A DNA stretch of 64,000 bases from Paenarthrobacter sp. GOM3 (lineage in GTDB: Bacteria > Actinomycetota > Actinomycetes > Actinomycetales > Micrococcaceae), in assembly GCF_018215265.2 (NCBI RefSeq), contig NZ_CP136562.1:930001-994000 (forward strand), read 5' to 3'. The notes below the pieces were generated by a model. The model worked only from the letters and a program-made list of their open reading frames with translations, searched no databases and had not been told where the DNA came from. Of the stretch, positions 54,503-64,000 are shown one piece after another. Both the position numbers and the translations under genes were made by a program. Numbering within the stretch: the stretch's first letter is position 1; the number at the start of each line of letters is the position of its first letter.

Positions 54503-54706
54503 ATGGCATTGGGAACCGTCAAATGGTTCAACGCCGAAAAAGGCTACGGCTTCATCACTGTTGATGAGTCCGGCGACGACGTCTTTGTACACTGGTCCGC
54601 CATCCAGATGGATGGCTTCCGGGCCCTCGAGGAAGGCCAGCGGGTGGAGTTTGAATTGGGGGAGGGCCAGAAAGGACCGCAGGCAGAGGGAGTGCACGTC
54701 GCCTAG
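54503..54706 (+). CDS. Cold-shock protein, CspA family
   Basis: 67 aa, one OB-fold. RNP1-like KGYGFITV and RNP2-like VFVHWSAIQ are visible, after [11 protein letters not shown]. Single-stranded nucleic-acid chaperone. Start ATG 54503; a GTG 9 bp upstream is in frame. The 170-bp leader (54333-54502) shows no obvious protein; long leaders are usual for csp genes. Confidence 0.94.
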   Translation: MALGTVKWFNAEKGYGFITVDESGDDVFVHWSAIQMDGFRALEEGQRVEFELGEGQKGPQAEGVHVA

Positions 54707-54785
54707 CTTCGCTGGAGGCCGGCACTTCATCGGCTCAGCTCATGGCTGAAACCCCCTTGATTTCCGTCGCAAAGACGCATTCCTG

Positions 54786-54812
54786 CTTGCACTCTCCCCG
54801 GTCGAGTGCTAA
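54786..54812 (+). promoter_or_regulatory. CIRCE element 1 (HrcA operator)
   Basis: CTTGCACTC-N9-GAGTGCTAA. The right arm is perfect; the left arm differs at two outer bases. Upstream of groEL. Confidence 0.85.
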
Positions 54813-54820
54813 TTATTGAT

Positions 54821-54847
54821 TTAGCACTCCTACGGTTCGACTGCTAA
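54821..54847 (+). promoter_or_regulatory. CIRCE element 2 (HrcA operator)
   Basis: TTAGCACTC-N9-GACTGCTAA. The left arm is perfect; the right arm has one change. It starts 8 bp after element 1, so two HrcA dimers could bind side by side before groEL. Confidence 0.88.
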
Positions 54848-54946
54848 GTACGGCTCGGCTTACGCCGTTCCCGATCGGCTGCCGGACCGCTGGAGGATCA
54901 AGAAAAACCTTGGTGTGGTGAGGTTCGGAGCGCGGGGCGTACATAG

Positions 54947-56656
<1,710 letters not shown>

Positions 56657-56691
56657 GCCCCCTCGCTGAACATCACGTTTCAGAGCTAACG

Positions 56692-56729
56692 ACGGCGGTC
56701 CGCACCTTCTGGTGCGGGCCGCCGTTTTT
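56692..56729 (+). terminator. Intrinsic terminator of groEL
   Basis: ACGGCGGTCCGCACC-TTCT-GGTGCGGGCCGCCGT, 15-bp stem with one wobble, followed by TTTTT. Confidence 0.92.
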
Positions 56730-56778
56730 GCTGCCTACCACGGTTTCAGTGTCTGTGGGTTCTGGCAGGATTAACGGT

Positions 56779-57831
56779 ATGACGATTATTGCTGCCGCCG
56801 ATGGGTCTGCCCTCGGTAATCCTGGGCCGGCCGGTTGGGCCTGGTATGTTGACGACTCCTGTTGGCGCGCGGGAGGGTGGCCTCACGGCACCAACAACCA
56901 AGGCGAGCTCATGGCAGTGCTGGACCTGTTCCGCTCCACCGCGCATGTTCCGCACGAGGAACTCCTGATCCTGTGCGATAGCCAGTACGTCATCAACTGC
57001 ATCACCAAATGGATGCCGGGTTGGAAGCGCAAGGGCTGGCGGAAGGCGGACGGCAAGCCGGTCCTCAACGTCGACCTCCTCAAGGACATTGACCAGGCGA
57101 TCATTGGCCGCAAATACACCTTCGAATGGGTCAAAGGCCACGCAGGACACGATCTCAACGAAGCGGCCGATGAGCGGGCCCGGGCCGTGGCCACGGCCTA
57201 TCAGCAGGGCGTCGCGCCCCGGGTCGGGCCAGGTTTCCCAGGGGCCAAGAACGAAGCAGTAGCCGCAGGTTCCGGGACCTCCGGGATCACGTCGATGGGG
57301 ACTGCAGCAAGCTCCGCGACGGTTACCACCAGCAGGTCAGCCGCTGCGACGGCCTCGTCCCCGAGCACTGTTGCCGCGCCCTCCCGGAGTTCCCGACCTC
57401 ACTTCGAACCGACGCTCTTCGGAGAGTCAGGCATCTTCGGCCAAGCTGATCTTTTCAGCGAACTGGAAGATGATGCATCGGCCCCGGAGCTCTCGCCGGA
57501 AGATACTGTACTTGCCCTGGAACGGGAACTGCTGAGACCTGACGTGAGGGCGGACATTGGCAGGATCGGAGTGCTGCTGCACCCGGACTTCGCCGAAATT
57601 GGCAGCTCGGGCCGGTTTTGGACGCGGGATGCCATGATGGTGGCGTTGGAAGAGGACCCCGGCGAACCGGGAGAGCTGGAGCTCCTGAGCGCCGACCGCC
57701 TCGGTGACACCACCATCTTGCTGAACTACCGCAGCTACGCCCACACGGGCTCCGCCCTCCGCAGCTCGATCTGGATGCTGGACCGCGGCCAATGGCGGCT
57801 GAGGTTCCACCAGGGCACCCTGGAGCCCTAA
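56779..57831 (+). CDS. Ribonuclease HI fused to an NTF2-like (DUF4440-type) domain
   Basis: 350 aa. N-terminal RNase HI (1-145) with catalytic D8, E43, D67 and D131 (AAADGSALGNPGPAGWAWYV; TNNQGELMAVLD; CDSQYVIN; NEAADERARAVA). Then a Ser/Ala/Thr-rich linker (about 146-205). The C-terminal domain at about 240-350 reads ALERELLRPDVRADIGRIGV, HPDFAEIGSSGRFWTRDAMM, YRSYAHTGSALRSSIWMLDR, as in DUF4440/SnoaL-type proteins. The first half cuts RNA in RNA-DNA hybrids; the role of the second is unknown. Confidence 0.87.
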   Translation: MTIIAAADGSALGNPGPAGWAWYVDDSCWRAGGWPHGTNNQGELMAVLDLFRSTAHVPHEELLILCDSQYVINCITKWMPGWKRKGWRKADGKPVLNVDLLKDIDQAIIGRKYTFEWVKGHAGHDLNEAADERARAVATAYQQGVAPRVGPGFPGAKNEAVAAGSGTSGITSMGTAASSATVTTSRSAAATASSPSTVAAPSRSSRPHFEPTLFGESGIFGQADLFSELEDDASAPELSPEDTVLALERELLRPDVRADIGRIGVLLHPDFAEIGSSGRFWTRDAMMVALEEDPGEPGELELLSADRLGDTTILLNYRSYAHTGSALRSSIWMLDRGQWRLRFHQGTLEP

Positions 57832-57870
57832 GGAAGCGACGCTCACTGAGGACGAATCAGGCCGCCATGA

Positions 57871-57915
57871 CCTGTAGGGCCGGATGGATAAGGGGAAGAC
57901 ATCCGGCCCCACAGG
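57871..57915. terminator. Hairpin between RNase HI fusion and WXG100 genes
   Basis: CCTGTAGGGCCGGATG pairs with CATCCGGCCCCACAGG over 16 bp with one mismatch; 13-nt loop. Lies between convergent genes. Confidence 0.75.
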
Positions 57916-57951
57916 AGTGCACGGCACTGCGTTGTTCGGGCTTGGCGGTTC

Positions 57952-58242
57952 CTAGTAGGTGAAGCGCTGGGTGTTGCCCTGCTCGACTTCCGCGTAGCTC
58001 GAGGCCGCAGTGGACAACGCCAGGGTGATGGAAGCCAACGATGCCTCAACCTTGCTTTGCGTCAGGGACCATTCCAGTACCAGCGACTGGAAATTCGCGG
58101 CCGCAGTTCCTTTCCATGTGGCCTGGAGTTCCTCAAGTCCGCGCTTCATGGTGTGGACGTCCGAACTGATGCGGTCGATAGTGCCCCGAACGTTGTCGGA
58201 TTTGAGCTGGAGCATCTCGGTATCGACGGAGATGACGGTCAT
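57952..58242 (-). CDS. WXG100-family (ESAT-6-like) protein
   Basis: 96 aa, two helices joined by W43-K-G45 in LQATWKGTAAANFQ; C-terminal YAEVEQ resembles the YxxxE/D export signal. WXG100 proteins are small substrates of type VII secretion. No EccC-type ATPase, partner or toxin gene is adjacent, so it is an orphan in this window. Confidence 0.9.
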   Translation of the reverse strand: MTVISVDTEMLQLKSDNVRGTIDRISSDVHTMKRGLEELQATWKGTAAANFQSLVLEWSLTQSKVEASLASITLALSTAASSYAEVEQGNTQRFTY

Positions 58243-58377
58243 GGGTTGTGCCTTTCGACGAAGATGTTCCGCATGTTGCGGCGGGAAGTGTGGGCCACAA
58301 CATCGAGCCTAGGCAGCAGGGTTCAACCGCGGAACGGACGTTTGCCGCTATGTGGAAAACGGCTTCGAAGTGCAGCG

Positions 58378-59823
58378 CTATGTCGACAAAAGCTCGGCAG
58401 GTTCCTCATGGAAGGGAAGGCTGACCACCAAGGTGGCGCCACCGCCGTCGGTCTCTGAAACACGGACGCTTCCGCCGTGCGAGCCCACGATCGCAGCTAC
58501 AATCGCCAGGCCAAGTCCGCTGCCACCCGTCTCGCGGGTTCGCGAGGTGTCTGCGCGGTAGAAGCGTTCGAAAATCTTGTTGGTTTCGGCTTCCGGAATT
58601 CCCGGTCCGTGATCGCGGATCTCGATGACCGACTCGGCACCTGTGGGCGTGTTCCGGACGCCCACAGCAAGTTCGATCGGGCTGCCTTCGGGCGTATAAC
58701 GCAGGGCATTGCCCACCAGGTTCCCAATGACCTGCCGGAGTTTGGCTTCGTCGCCCTGTACGGGCGCAGGAGCGGGGGAGCCGCTGTCGAGTCCTGTCAG
58801 CGTGATGGTCCGGTCGCCGGAGGAAGCCTTGGTGTCCACCATGGCGTCGTGGGCCAGGAGGTGCAGGTCCACCGGCTTGAGCTGCAGTGGCCGCTGTTCG
58901 TCCAGCCTGGCCAGCAGCAGCAGGTCTTCGACCATGGAGCCCATTCGCTTGGCTTCGCTTTCGATCCGGCCCATGGCCATGGCCACATCTTCTTCGGTGG
59001 TCAGGGCGCCATGCCTGTAGAGCTCCGAGAAACCCCGGATGGTGACCAGCGGCGTGCGAAGTTCGTGGGAGGCGTCGGCCGCAAAGCGCCGCATCCGGCC
59101 TTCGGAAGCAGCCCGGGCTGCGAACGAGGCCTCAATGTGCGCCAGCATGGCGTTCAGCGATCCGCCGAGACGGCCAACTTCGGTGTGCGGATTGTCGATT
59201 TCCACACGGCGGGACAAATCGCCGGCCGCGATCGCCGCAGCCGTCTTTTCCACTTTGGCCAAGGGCCTGAAGGAGCGGGCCACGGTCCACGTGGCGATGA
59301 AGAAGGCCAGCACGAGCGTCAGCAGGCCCACGCCGACCACTACCAGGACGGCGTGCTCCATGACTTTGTCCACTGGCGTGAGCGGCAGGCCGATGATCAC
59401 AACGCCGTTCTGCCCGTTGGCGATCACGCCAACGGCAACGACCCGCCAGTTGGTACCGGCCGTTCCCTTGACCTGGAACGGCGCATTGCCGCGCAGCTTG
59501 GCTTCTGCCGCGGTGATGTTGGCGATCGCTGGCCGGTCGCTCTGGTTCCCGGCGAAGGGATACGGATCGAGTCCCGGCACATAGAGCGTCAGGGAGTAGT
59601 CCGTGGGTACGGCAGGGTTGGGTTCGGACAACTTGTCAAAGGACTGGCGGTCCTGCGCCAACGCGACTGCAGCCTTGAGCTTGTCGTCCACCTGACCCTG
59701 CAGGTAACTCTTGACGAGGGTCAGCGTTCCCGAGCCCGTCGCCGCCAGGGCCAAAAGAAGCAGGCCCATGATGATGGCGACGAGCTGCGACCTCAGTGAG
59801 GCCGATTTCCAGCGTTGCAGCAA
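58378..59823 (-). CDS. Sensor histidine kinase of a two-component system
   Basis: 481 aa membrane kinase. TM1 at about 15-35 (LVAIIMGLLLLALAATGSGT), extracytoplasmic sensor to about 165, TM2 (VLVVVGVGLLTLVLAFFIAT), HAMP, HisKA with the phospho-His in ASHELRTPLVTIRGFSELYR (about residue 253), and HATPase_c (NLVGNALRYTPEG; DHGPGIP; GGSGLGLAIV). Resembles the actinobacterial TcrY/MprB group. Two nt after the regulator gene. Signal unknown. Confidence 0.94.
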   Translation of the reverse strand: MLQRWKSASLRSQLVAIIMGLLLLALAATGSGTLTLVKSYLQGQVDDKLKAAVALAQDRQSFDKLSEPNPAVPTDYSLTLYVPGLDPYPFAGNQSDRPAIANITAAEAKLRGNAPFQVKGTAGTNWRVVAVGVIANGQNGVVIIGLPLTPVDKVMEHAVLVVVGVGLLTLVLAFFIATWTVARSFRPLAKVEKTAAAIAAGDLSRRVEIDNPHTEVGRLGGSLNAMLAHIEASFAARAASEGRMRRFAADASHELRTPLVTIRGFSELYRHGALTTEEDVAMAMGRIESEAKRMGSMVEDLLLLARLDEQRPLQLKPVDLHLLAHDAMVDTKASSGDRTITLTGLDSGSPAPAPVQGDEAKLRQVIGNLVGNALRYTPEGSPIELAVGVRNTPTGAESVIEIRDHGPGIPEAETNKIFERFYRADTSRTRETGGSGLGLAIVAAIVGSHGGSVRVSETDGGGATLVVSLPFHEEPAELLST

Positions 59824-59825
59824 GG

Positions 59826-60545
59826 TCAGCGCTTCTCTGCCGTCCGGAGCACGTAGCCCACGCCGCGCTTGGTCTGTATGAGAGCCGCAGCGTCGGGATC
59901 GATGTCCACCTTGCGGCGAAGGTACGAAATGTACGACTCAACAATGGAGGCGTCGCCGTTGAAGTCGTACTCCCACACGTGGTCCAGGATCTGGGCTTTG
60001 GAAAGGACGCGGTTGGGATTCAGCATGAGGTAGCGCAGGAGCTTGAACTCCGTGGGGGACAGCTCGATGACCGTGCCGCCGCGGCGGACCTCGTGGGCGT
60101 CGTCGTCGAGTTCGAGGTCGTCGACGCGGATGACAGCGTCGTCGTCTTCCAGTGGCTGGGTACGGCGGAGGACGGCTCGGATGCGGGCCACCACTTCGTC
60201 GAGGCTGAAGGGCTTGGTGACGTAGTCATCGCCGCCCACGGTGAGGCCCGTGACTTTGTCCTCGGTGTCGTCCTTCGCTGTGAGGAACAGGACGGGGAAG
60301 TGCTTGCCGGCCGCGCGGAGGCGCCGCGTAACGGTGAATCCATCCATATCCGGCAGCATGACGTCCAGGACGGCGAGGTCGGGGGCGTGGAGATCGGCCG
60401 CCGCGAGGGCTTCGCGACCGTTGGACGCGGCCACCACCTCGAAGCCTGCGAAACGCAGCGACGTGGACAGCAGCTCACGAATGTTGGGTTCGTCATCAAC
60501 CACAAGAAGCTTGGCTTCGGGACCGTTCTTTTTCATGTCACCCAT
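59826..60545 (-). CDS. OmpR-family response regulator
   Basis: 239 aa. Receiver domain with phospho-acceptor D61 in LAVLDVMLPDMDGF and acidic pair D17-D18; winged-helix output (PTEFKLLRYLMLNPNRVLSK; SIVESYISYLRRKVD). Resembles TcrA. First gene of the two-component operon. Start ATG 60545; ATG 60536 is also possible. Confidence 0.95.
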   Translation of the reverse strand: MGDMKKNGPEAKLLVVDDEPNIRELLSTSLRFAGFEVVAASNGREALAAADLHAPDLAVLDVMLPDMDGFTVTRRLRAAGKHFPVLFLTAKDDTEDKVTGLTVGGDDYVTKPFSLDEVVARIRAVLRRTQPLEDDDAVIRVDDLELDDDAHEVRRGGTVIELSPTEFKLLRYLMLNPNRVLSKAQILDHVWEYDFNGDASIVESYISYLRRKVDIDPDAAALIQTKRGVGYVLRTAEKR

Positions 60546-60617
60546 GATCCTCCCAGTTACTGGGAGTTTTCTGAATGCTGCATGTGAGTGAACTGCGCGC
60601 GGAGTCCATGGGCTGAG

Positions 60618-61247
60618 TCACGCGCCGAGGACCAGGCCAGCACCCAGGGCCACCATGGTCACGGCGATTCCACCGTCCAGGATCCGCCATGAGCGCGGCC
60701 TCGAAAAGAAGCCACGAAGGTACCTCGCACCAAATCCCAGCGAGCAAAACCACAGAATGCTGCCGAATATCGCCCCAGCGCCGAACCACCATTGCAGGGG
60801 AGTCCCTTGCGCGCTGGCCAGGGAGCCGATCAGGGCGATGTCCAAATAGACGTGGGGGTTGAGCCACGTCAAGGCCAGGACGGTGGCGACAGCGCCGGCA
60901 AGGCCGCGCTTCGCCCCGCCGTCGTCCGGGCCATCGCCGGTCAGGGACTGTGGACGGAAGGCACGTCGTGCGGCCATCAAACCATAGGTCACCAGGAACG
61001 CCGCGCCCACGTAACGGAGGACGACGACGGCGGCCGGGGCGGCGGTGATCAGCGCACCTATGCCGAGCACACCGGCGGCGATGAGGACGGCGTCGGAGAG
61101 CGCGCAGACAGCGACGATGGGGCCTATGTGCTCGCCGCGGATTCCCTGGCGAAGCACGAACGCGTTCTGTGCCCCGATCGCGACGATGAGTGCCAGGCCT
61201 GTAGCGAGGCCGAGGCCTGCGGAGTGGGAGAAGTCAGTAATAGTCAC
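60618..61247 (-). CDS. lysE: LysE/ArgO-family amino acid exporter
   Basis: 209 aa, about six membrane helices. Family start GLGLATGLALIVAIGAQNAF, VLRQGIRGEHIG and the conserved TWLNPHVYLDIALIGSLA. Exports basic amino acids (Lys/Arg) in Corynebacterium. Divergent from the LysG-like regulator with a 68-bp shared promoter, the classic lysE-lysG layout. Confidence 0.93.
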   Translation of the reverse strand: MTITDFSHSAGLGLATGLALIVAIGAQNAFVLRQGIRGEHIGPIVAVCALSDAVLIAAGVLGIGALITAAPAAVVVLRYVGAAFLVTYGLMAARRAFRPQSLTGDGPDDGGAKRGLAGAVATVLALTWLNPHVYLDIALIGSLASAQGTPLQWWFGAGAIFGSILWFCSLGFGARYLRGFFSRPRSWRILDGGIAVTMVALGAGLVLGA

Positions 61248-61315
61248 TCTTTGAAACTACGGATGGGCAAGGCATTAGACCAGCTAAGGATTTTTAGGGC
61301 ACGTAAGCTTCTCTT

Positions 61316-62233
61316 ATGTTCCAATTCCCGTCTGACCAGCTGCTCACTTTCGCCACCGTCCTCTCCGAAGGGACGTTGGACGCCGCTGCCCGCCAACTGC
61401 ACGTCACGCCGTCGGCAGTATCCCAACGGCTCAAGGCGCTGGAGCAGTCGGCAGGCCGAGTGCTGCTGCGGCGGAGCAACCCCGTGCAGGCTACCGAAGC
61501 CGGAGAAGTCGTTTTGCGGCTGGCCCGCCAGGTGGCCCAACTCGAGGCCGATGCCGGCAGGGAACTCGGGTTGGGCTCCGAGGGGGCGGAACTTGCCGTC
61601 CCGATCGTCGTCAACGCGGACTCGCTGGCCGTCTGGTTCCTGCAGGCGCTGGTCAAGGTTCCGCAGGACCTCAACGTGACGTTCGACCTCCATCGGGATG
61701 ACGAACAGCACTCAACGTCGCTGCTGCGATCCGGGACGGTCATGGCGGCTGTCACCGCCACTCCTGAACCAGTGCAAGGATGCCGCGTCGAGAGCCTGGG
61801 GGTGATGCGCTACCTTCCCGTTGCTGCGCCGCAGTATCTGGCGCGGTGGTTCCCCGACTTCCCCAAGGGCCTCAACGGGGTCTCGCTCAACGCTGCGCCT
61901 ACCGTGGACTTCGATCGCAAGGACACCTATCAGTGGACTTTCGTGCAGTCGTGGCCTGGAACCGGCAGTGTGCCCGAACGCCGGGGCCCGCGCCATTTCG
62001 TTCCTGCCTCGCACGATTTTGGCGAGGCGATCCGCCTTGGCCTTGGCTGGGGCCTGATCCCGGAAGCGCAATGTGGCCAGGACATCGCGGACGGCCGGCT
62101 GGTCGAGCTGGCCCCCGACCGGCCGTTCGATGTTCCGCTTTATTGGCAACGGTGGCGCACGGCATCCAGGGTCCTGGACATCCTCAGCGAGACGGTGCGG
62201 GACGTTTCTGCGCAGTATCTGAGGAGGGCGTGA
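61316..62233 (+). CDS. lysG: LysR-family activator LysG/ArgP type
   Basis: 305 aa. N-terminal LTTR HTH (QFPSDQLLTFATVLSEGTLD, AAARQLHVTPSAVSQRLKAL) and the ArgP/LysG-type effector domain (VNADSLAVWFLQAL). Activates lysE when cytoplasmic Lys or Arg is high. ATG 61316 sits 68 bp from the lysE start. Confidence 0.92.
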   Translation: MFQFPSDQLLTFATVLSEGTLDAAARQLHVTPSAVSQRLKALEQSAGRVLLRRSNPVQATEAGEVVLRLARQVAQLEADAGRELGLGSEGAELAVPIVVNADSLAVWFLQALVKVPQDLNVTFDLHRDDEQHSTSLLRSGTVMAAVTATPEPVQGCRVESLGVMRYLPVAAPQYLARWFPDFPKGLNGVSLNAAPTVDFDRKDTYQWTFVQSWPGTGSVPERRGPRHFVPASHDFGEAIRLGLGWGLIPEAQCGQDIADGRLVELAPDRPFDVPLYWQRWRTASRVLDILSETVRDVSAQYLRRA

Positions 62234-62300
62234 ACGGCTAAAACTGGACACGCCCGCCGATGCTTCCAATAATGTCAGTGCCCCGTCCCACACTTAAAAC

Positions 62301-62525
62301 ATGGCAAACACAGCAGCTCCCATCACCGTCCACCAGCTCCGCGACAGGGACGACGTCGAGTTCCACGTGACGTACCTGGACACGGACACAGGCCATGTCC
62401 GGCGCGAGGACTTCCAGGATCTCGCCGCGGCCGAACGCTTCGCCAGTGCACAACTGCGCGATGAAGAGTGCTGGGCCGTGGTGGACCACGTCAGCATCAC
62501 CGCCACCAGCCGCATGGTGGCCTGA
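62301..62525 (+). CDS. Small conserved-looking hypothetical protein
   Basis: 74 aa, acidic, with no membrane segment: TVHQLRDRDDVEFHVTYLDT, EDFQDLAAAERFASAQLRDE, CWAVVDHVSITATSRMV. The pattern of alternating strands and one helix suggests a small alpha/beta domain. Not recognised. Codon use matches neighbours. It converges on the multicopper oxidase. Confidence 0.6.
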   Translation: MANTAAPITVHQLRDRDDVEFHVTYLDTDTGHVRREDFQDLAAAERFASAQLRDEECWAVVDHVSITATSRMVA

Positions 62526-62543
62526 CCCCCGTTCCGAGGCCCG

Positions 62544-64000
62544 TCACTCGGGCCGGTTGCGGGCGTGGCCCCCGTGCATGAAAGGCGATGACACGCCCTG
62601 GTACTTCAGGAGCATCATCATCCCTTCGGCCGCATGATCCAGATTGTGGCAGTGGTCCATCCAGATGCCCGGATTGTCTGCGTGCAGCAACAGTTCCCAG
62701 ACCTCGCCGGGCAGCACGTCCACGGTATCCAGCAGCAGCGGAGAGCCCGTGGGGGCCAAGCCGTTCCTGCTAAGGACCTGCACGTGGTGTCCGTGGGGAT
62801 GCATCGGGTGTGGTTCGGCTGTGCGGTTAACCACCGTCACTTTCACGGTGTCGCCGAGGGCCACCTCGATGGAGGGGACCAAGGGGTAGGCCGCCCCGTT
62901 GACGGTGAAGGCGAAACGCGGAACACCGTCGACAAAACGGAATTGCCGATCCAGGACCACCACCTCTTCCCGGGTAATTGTCGGCTGAGCTGAACCGGAA
63001 CCGGACACGGGTTGGCCATAAGCCAAGAGGTCCAGAGCAGGAGTGGTGGCGAAGATGCCTGCCGGAGCTTTGTCCGGGTCCCCGCTTGAAGCAGCGGCCG
63101 AAGCAGCAGCCAAGGCAGTGGAACCGGGCGGAGCAATGACGACGGCGGCGCCGACTGCGGAGTCCGAACGCACGGTTACCGGTGACGCTGGCATGGTGAA
63201 AGCGACGTCCATCCTGCCTCCGGCACCAAGCCTGAGAAGCTTGTCCGCCACCTCCTCCGGCTGGTTTACCTCCGTTCCGTCCACGGCAACGGCCCTGAAA
63301 GGGGTGCCGTCCACCCAGTACCGCTGCGGCAGTGAATCAGTGTTGACCAGCCTGACACGCACGGATGAGCCTGGTGTGGCCGGGTGCGGCCTGATGCGGT
63401 CTGAGGAGCCCAGCAACCCCAGACCGCCGAGGTCGTGCCCAGCCACCACGATGTCCGTCTCAGCGCGGGGCGTGGCGGGATTGTGCACGACGAATGTGCC
63501 GTAGAGGCCCTTACGGACGCCCTCGGCTGAATCCTGGTGTGTGTGGTACCAGTACGTGCCGGCTTGTTTGGCCTCGAAGCGGTACGTCATGGAATGTCCG
63601 GGCATGACAGCGTCCTGGGTGGCGCCGGCCACTCCATCCATGGCGTTGGGGACGTCGTAGCCGTGCCAGTGGAGGGTGACGCCTGCGGCGACGTCACGGT
63701 TGTTGAGTTCCACCTCCATGACTTCGCCCAGCTGCGCTTCCAGCGCTGGTCCCGGGACGCTCCCGAAGGTCCATGCCTCCATGGTCCGGCCCGAGGGCAG
63801 TGTCACTTGTTCCACGCGGGCAGTCAGCTCATAATGCCGGACCACAGCGCCCGCCGGCACCTCGCCTAGGAGCTCGGTTACCTGGGTGGGCTTTTCCTTC
63901 TGGTACGTGGCCGGGTTGCCGTGATGTCCGACGGCGGCAGCGATCACCGCGCCGTCAGCGGACCGGCTCCCCAGCCAGGCAAAAACTCCCGAGCCCAAAG
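62544..64000 (-). CDS. Multicopper oxidase (N-terminus beyond window)
   Basis: At least 484 residues; the frame stays open to the right edge. All four copper motifs are present: HWHGYDVPNAMDG, YWYHTHQDS, HPMHPHGHHVQVL and WMDHCHNLDHAAEGMMMLL. The visible N-terminus looks like the end of a membrane segment (GVFAWLGSRSADG), so the enzyme is probably anchored and extracytoplasmic. Oxidises Cu(I), Mn(II) or phenolics; substrate not determined. Confidence 0.92.
   Translation of the reverse strand, partial: LGSGVFAWLGSRSADGAVIAAAVGHHGNPATYQKEKPTQVTELLGEVPAGAVVRHYELTARVEQVTLPSGRTMEAWTFGSVPGPALEAQLGEVMEVELNNRDVAAGVTLHWHGYDVPNAMDGVAGATQDAVMPGHSMTYRFEAKQAGTYWYHTHQDSAEGVRKGLYGTFVVHNPATPRAETDIVVAGHDLGGLGLLGSSDRIRPHPATPGSSVRVRLVNTDSLPQRYWVDGTPFRAVAVDGTEVNQPEEVADKLLRLGAGGRMDVAFTMPASPVTVRSDSAVGAAVVIAPPGSTALAAASAAASSGDPDKAPAGIFATTPALDLLAYGQPVSGSGSAQPTITREEVVVLDRQFRFVDGVPRFAFTVNGAAYPLVPSIEVALGDTVKVTVVNRTAEPHPMHPHGHHVQVLSRNGLAPTGSPLLLDTVDVLPGEVWELLLHADNPGIWMDHCHNLDHAAEGMMMLLKYQGVSSPFMHGGHARNRPE

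Noticed and set aside
54804..54829. A third CIRCE in the middle (GAGTGCTAA-N8-TTAGCACTC)
   Set aside because: Arms are in the reverse order to CIRCE and the spacing is 8; it is the by-product of two adjacent boxes.

Overview
The window is high-GC actinobacterial DNA, most like Arthrobacter, Paenarthrobacter or Pseudarthrobacter (Micrococcaceae). This rests on the gene families present (DUF3263, LytR_C, a lone WXG100 protein, ThrE, a LysE/LysG pair, a groEL with CIRCE boxes and no groES, an IdeR/DtxR-type iron box) and on heavy use of GTG and TTG starts. It is an inference from content, not from a marker gene.

Layout. 1-5.7 kb: an agmatine-to-putrescine operon (N-carbamoylputrescine amidase, agmatine deiminase, APC permease) behind two matching operator palindromes; a methionine aminopeptidase; two XRE-type regulators; a thioredoxin-reductase-like flavoprotein. 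5.8-37.7 kb: a nearly complete Gram-positive flagellar locus. fliW-flgL-flgK-flgN runs leftward and flagellin-fliD-fliS-(fliT) runs rightward. Two metabolic genes (M20 amidohydrolase, cyclodeaminase-like) interrupt the locus. Then come flgBC-fliEFGHIJ-P60 hydrolase-fliK-flgDE, flbD-motAB, and fliMNOPQR-flhBA-flhF-like-csrA. The locus closes with a second flgN-like gene divergent from a FliA/WhiG-type sigma factor gene. 37.7-40 kb: an MFS exporter with a divergent TetR repressor. 40-46.3 kb: a tandem glycine riboswitch, gcvP-gcvT-gcvH, and sdaA. 46.3-54.7 kb: a nuclease, two FemX-like peptidyltransferases, ThrE, a siderophore-interacting reductase, ung, DUF3263, LytR_C and a cold-shock protein. 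54.7-64 kb: groEL with two CIRCE boxes, an RNase HI fusion, WXG100, a two-component system, LysE/LysG and a truncated multicopper oxidase.

How the flagellar genes work together. Five sites match TAAC-N15/16-GCCGATAG, as expected for the sigma28-type factor encoded at 36.9 kb. They precede flgN, flagellin, flgB, flbD and fliM, which divides the locus into five transcription units. The flagellin leader carries a GGA hairpin plus a GGA-containing ribosome site, and csrA and fliW are both present, so a CsrA/FliW translational switch on flagellin is likely. Unusual points are a FliM without the N-terminal CheY-binding peptide and no che genes, an FlhF-like protein without a P-loop, a P60 hydrolase where FlgJ would be expected, no flgF/flgG/fliL in the locus, and a second FlgN.

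The most novel signal is in fliK. Nine copies of an exactly 68-bp imperfect palindrome lie inside the coding sequence, all in the same reading frame. Their inner stems differ between subfamilies but remain base-paired. This looks like a palindromic repeat family that became protein-coding. A separate 32-bp tandem repeat family occupies two intergenic regions.
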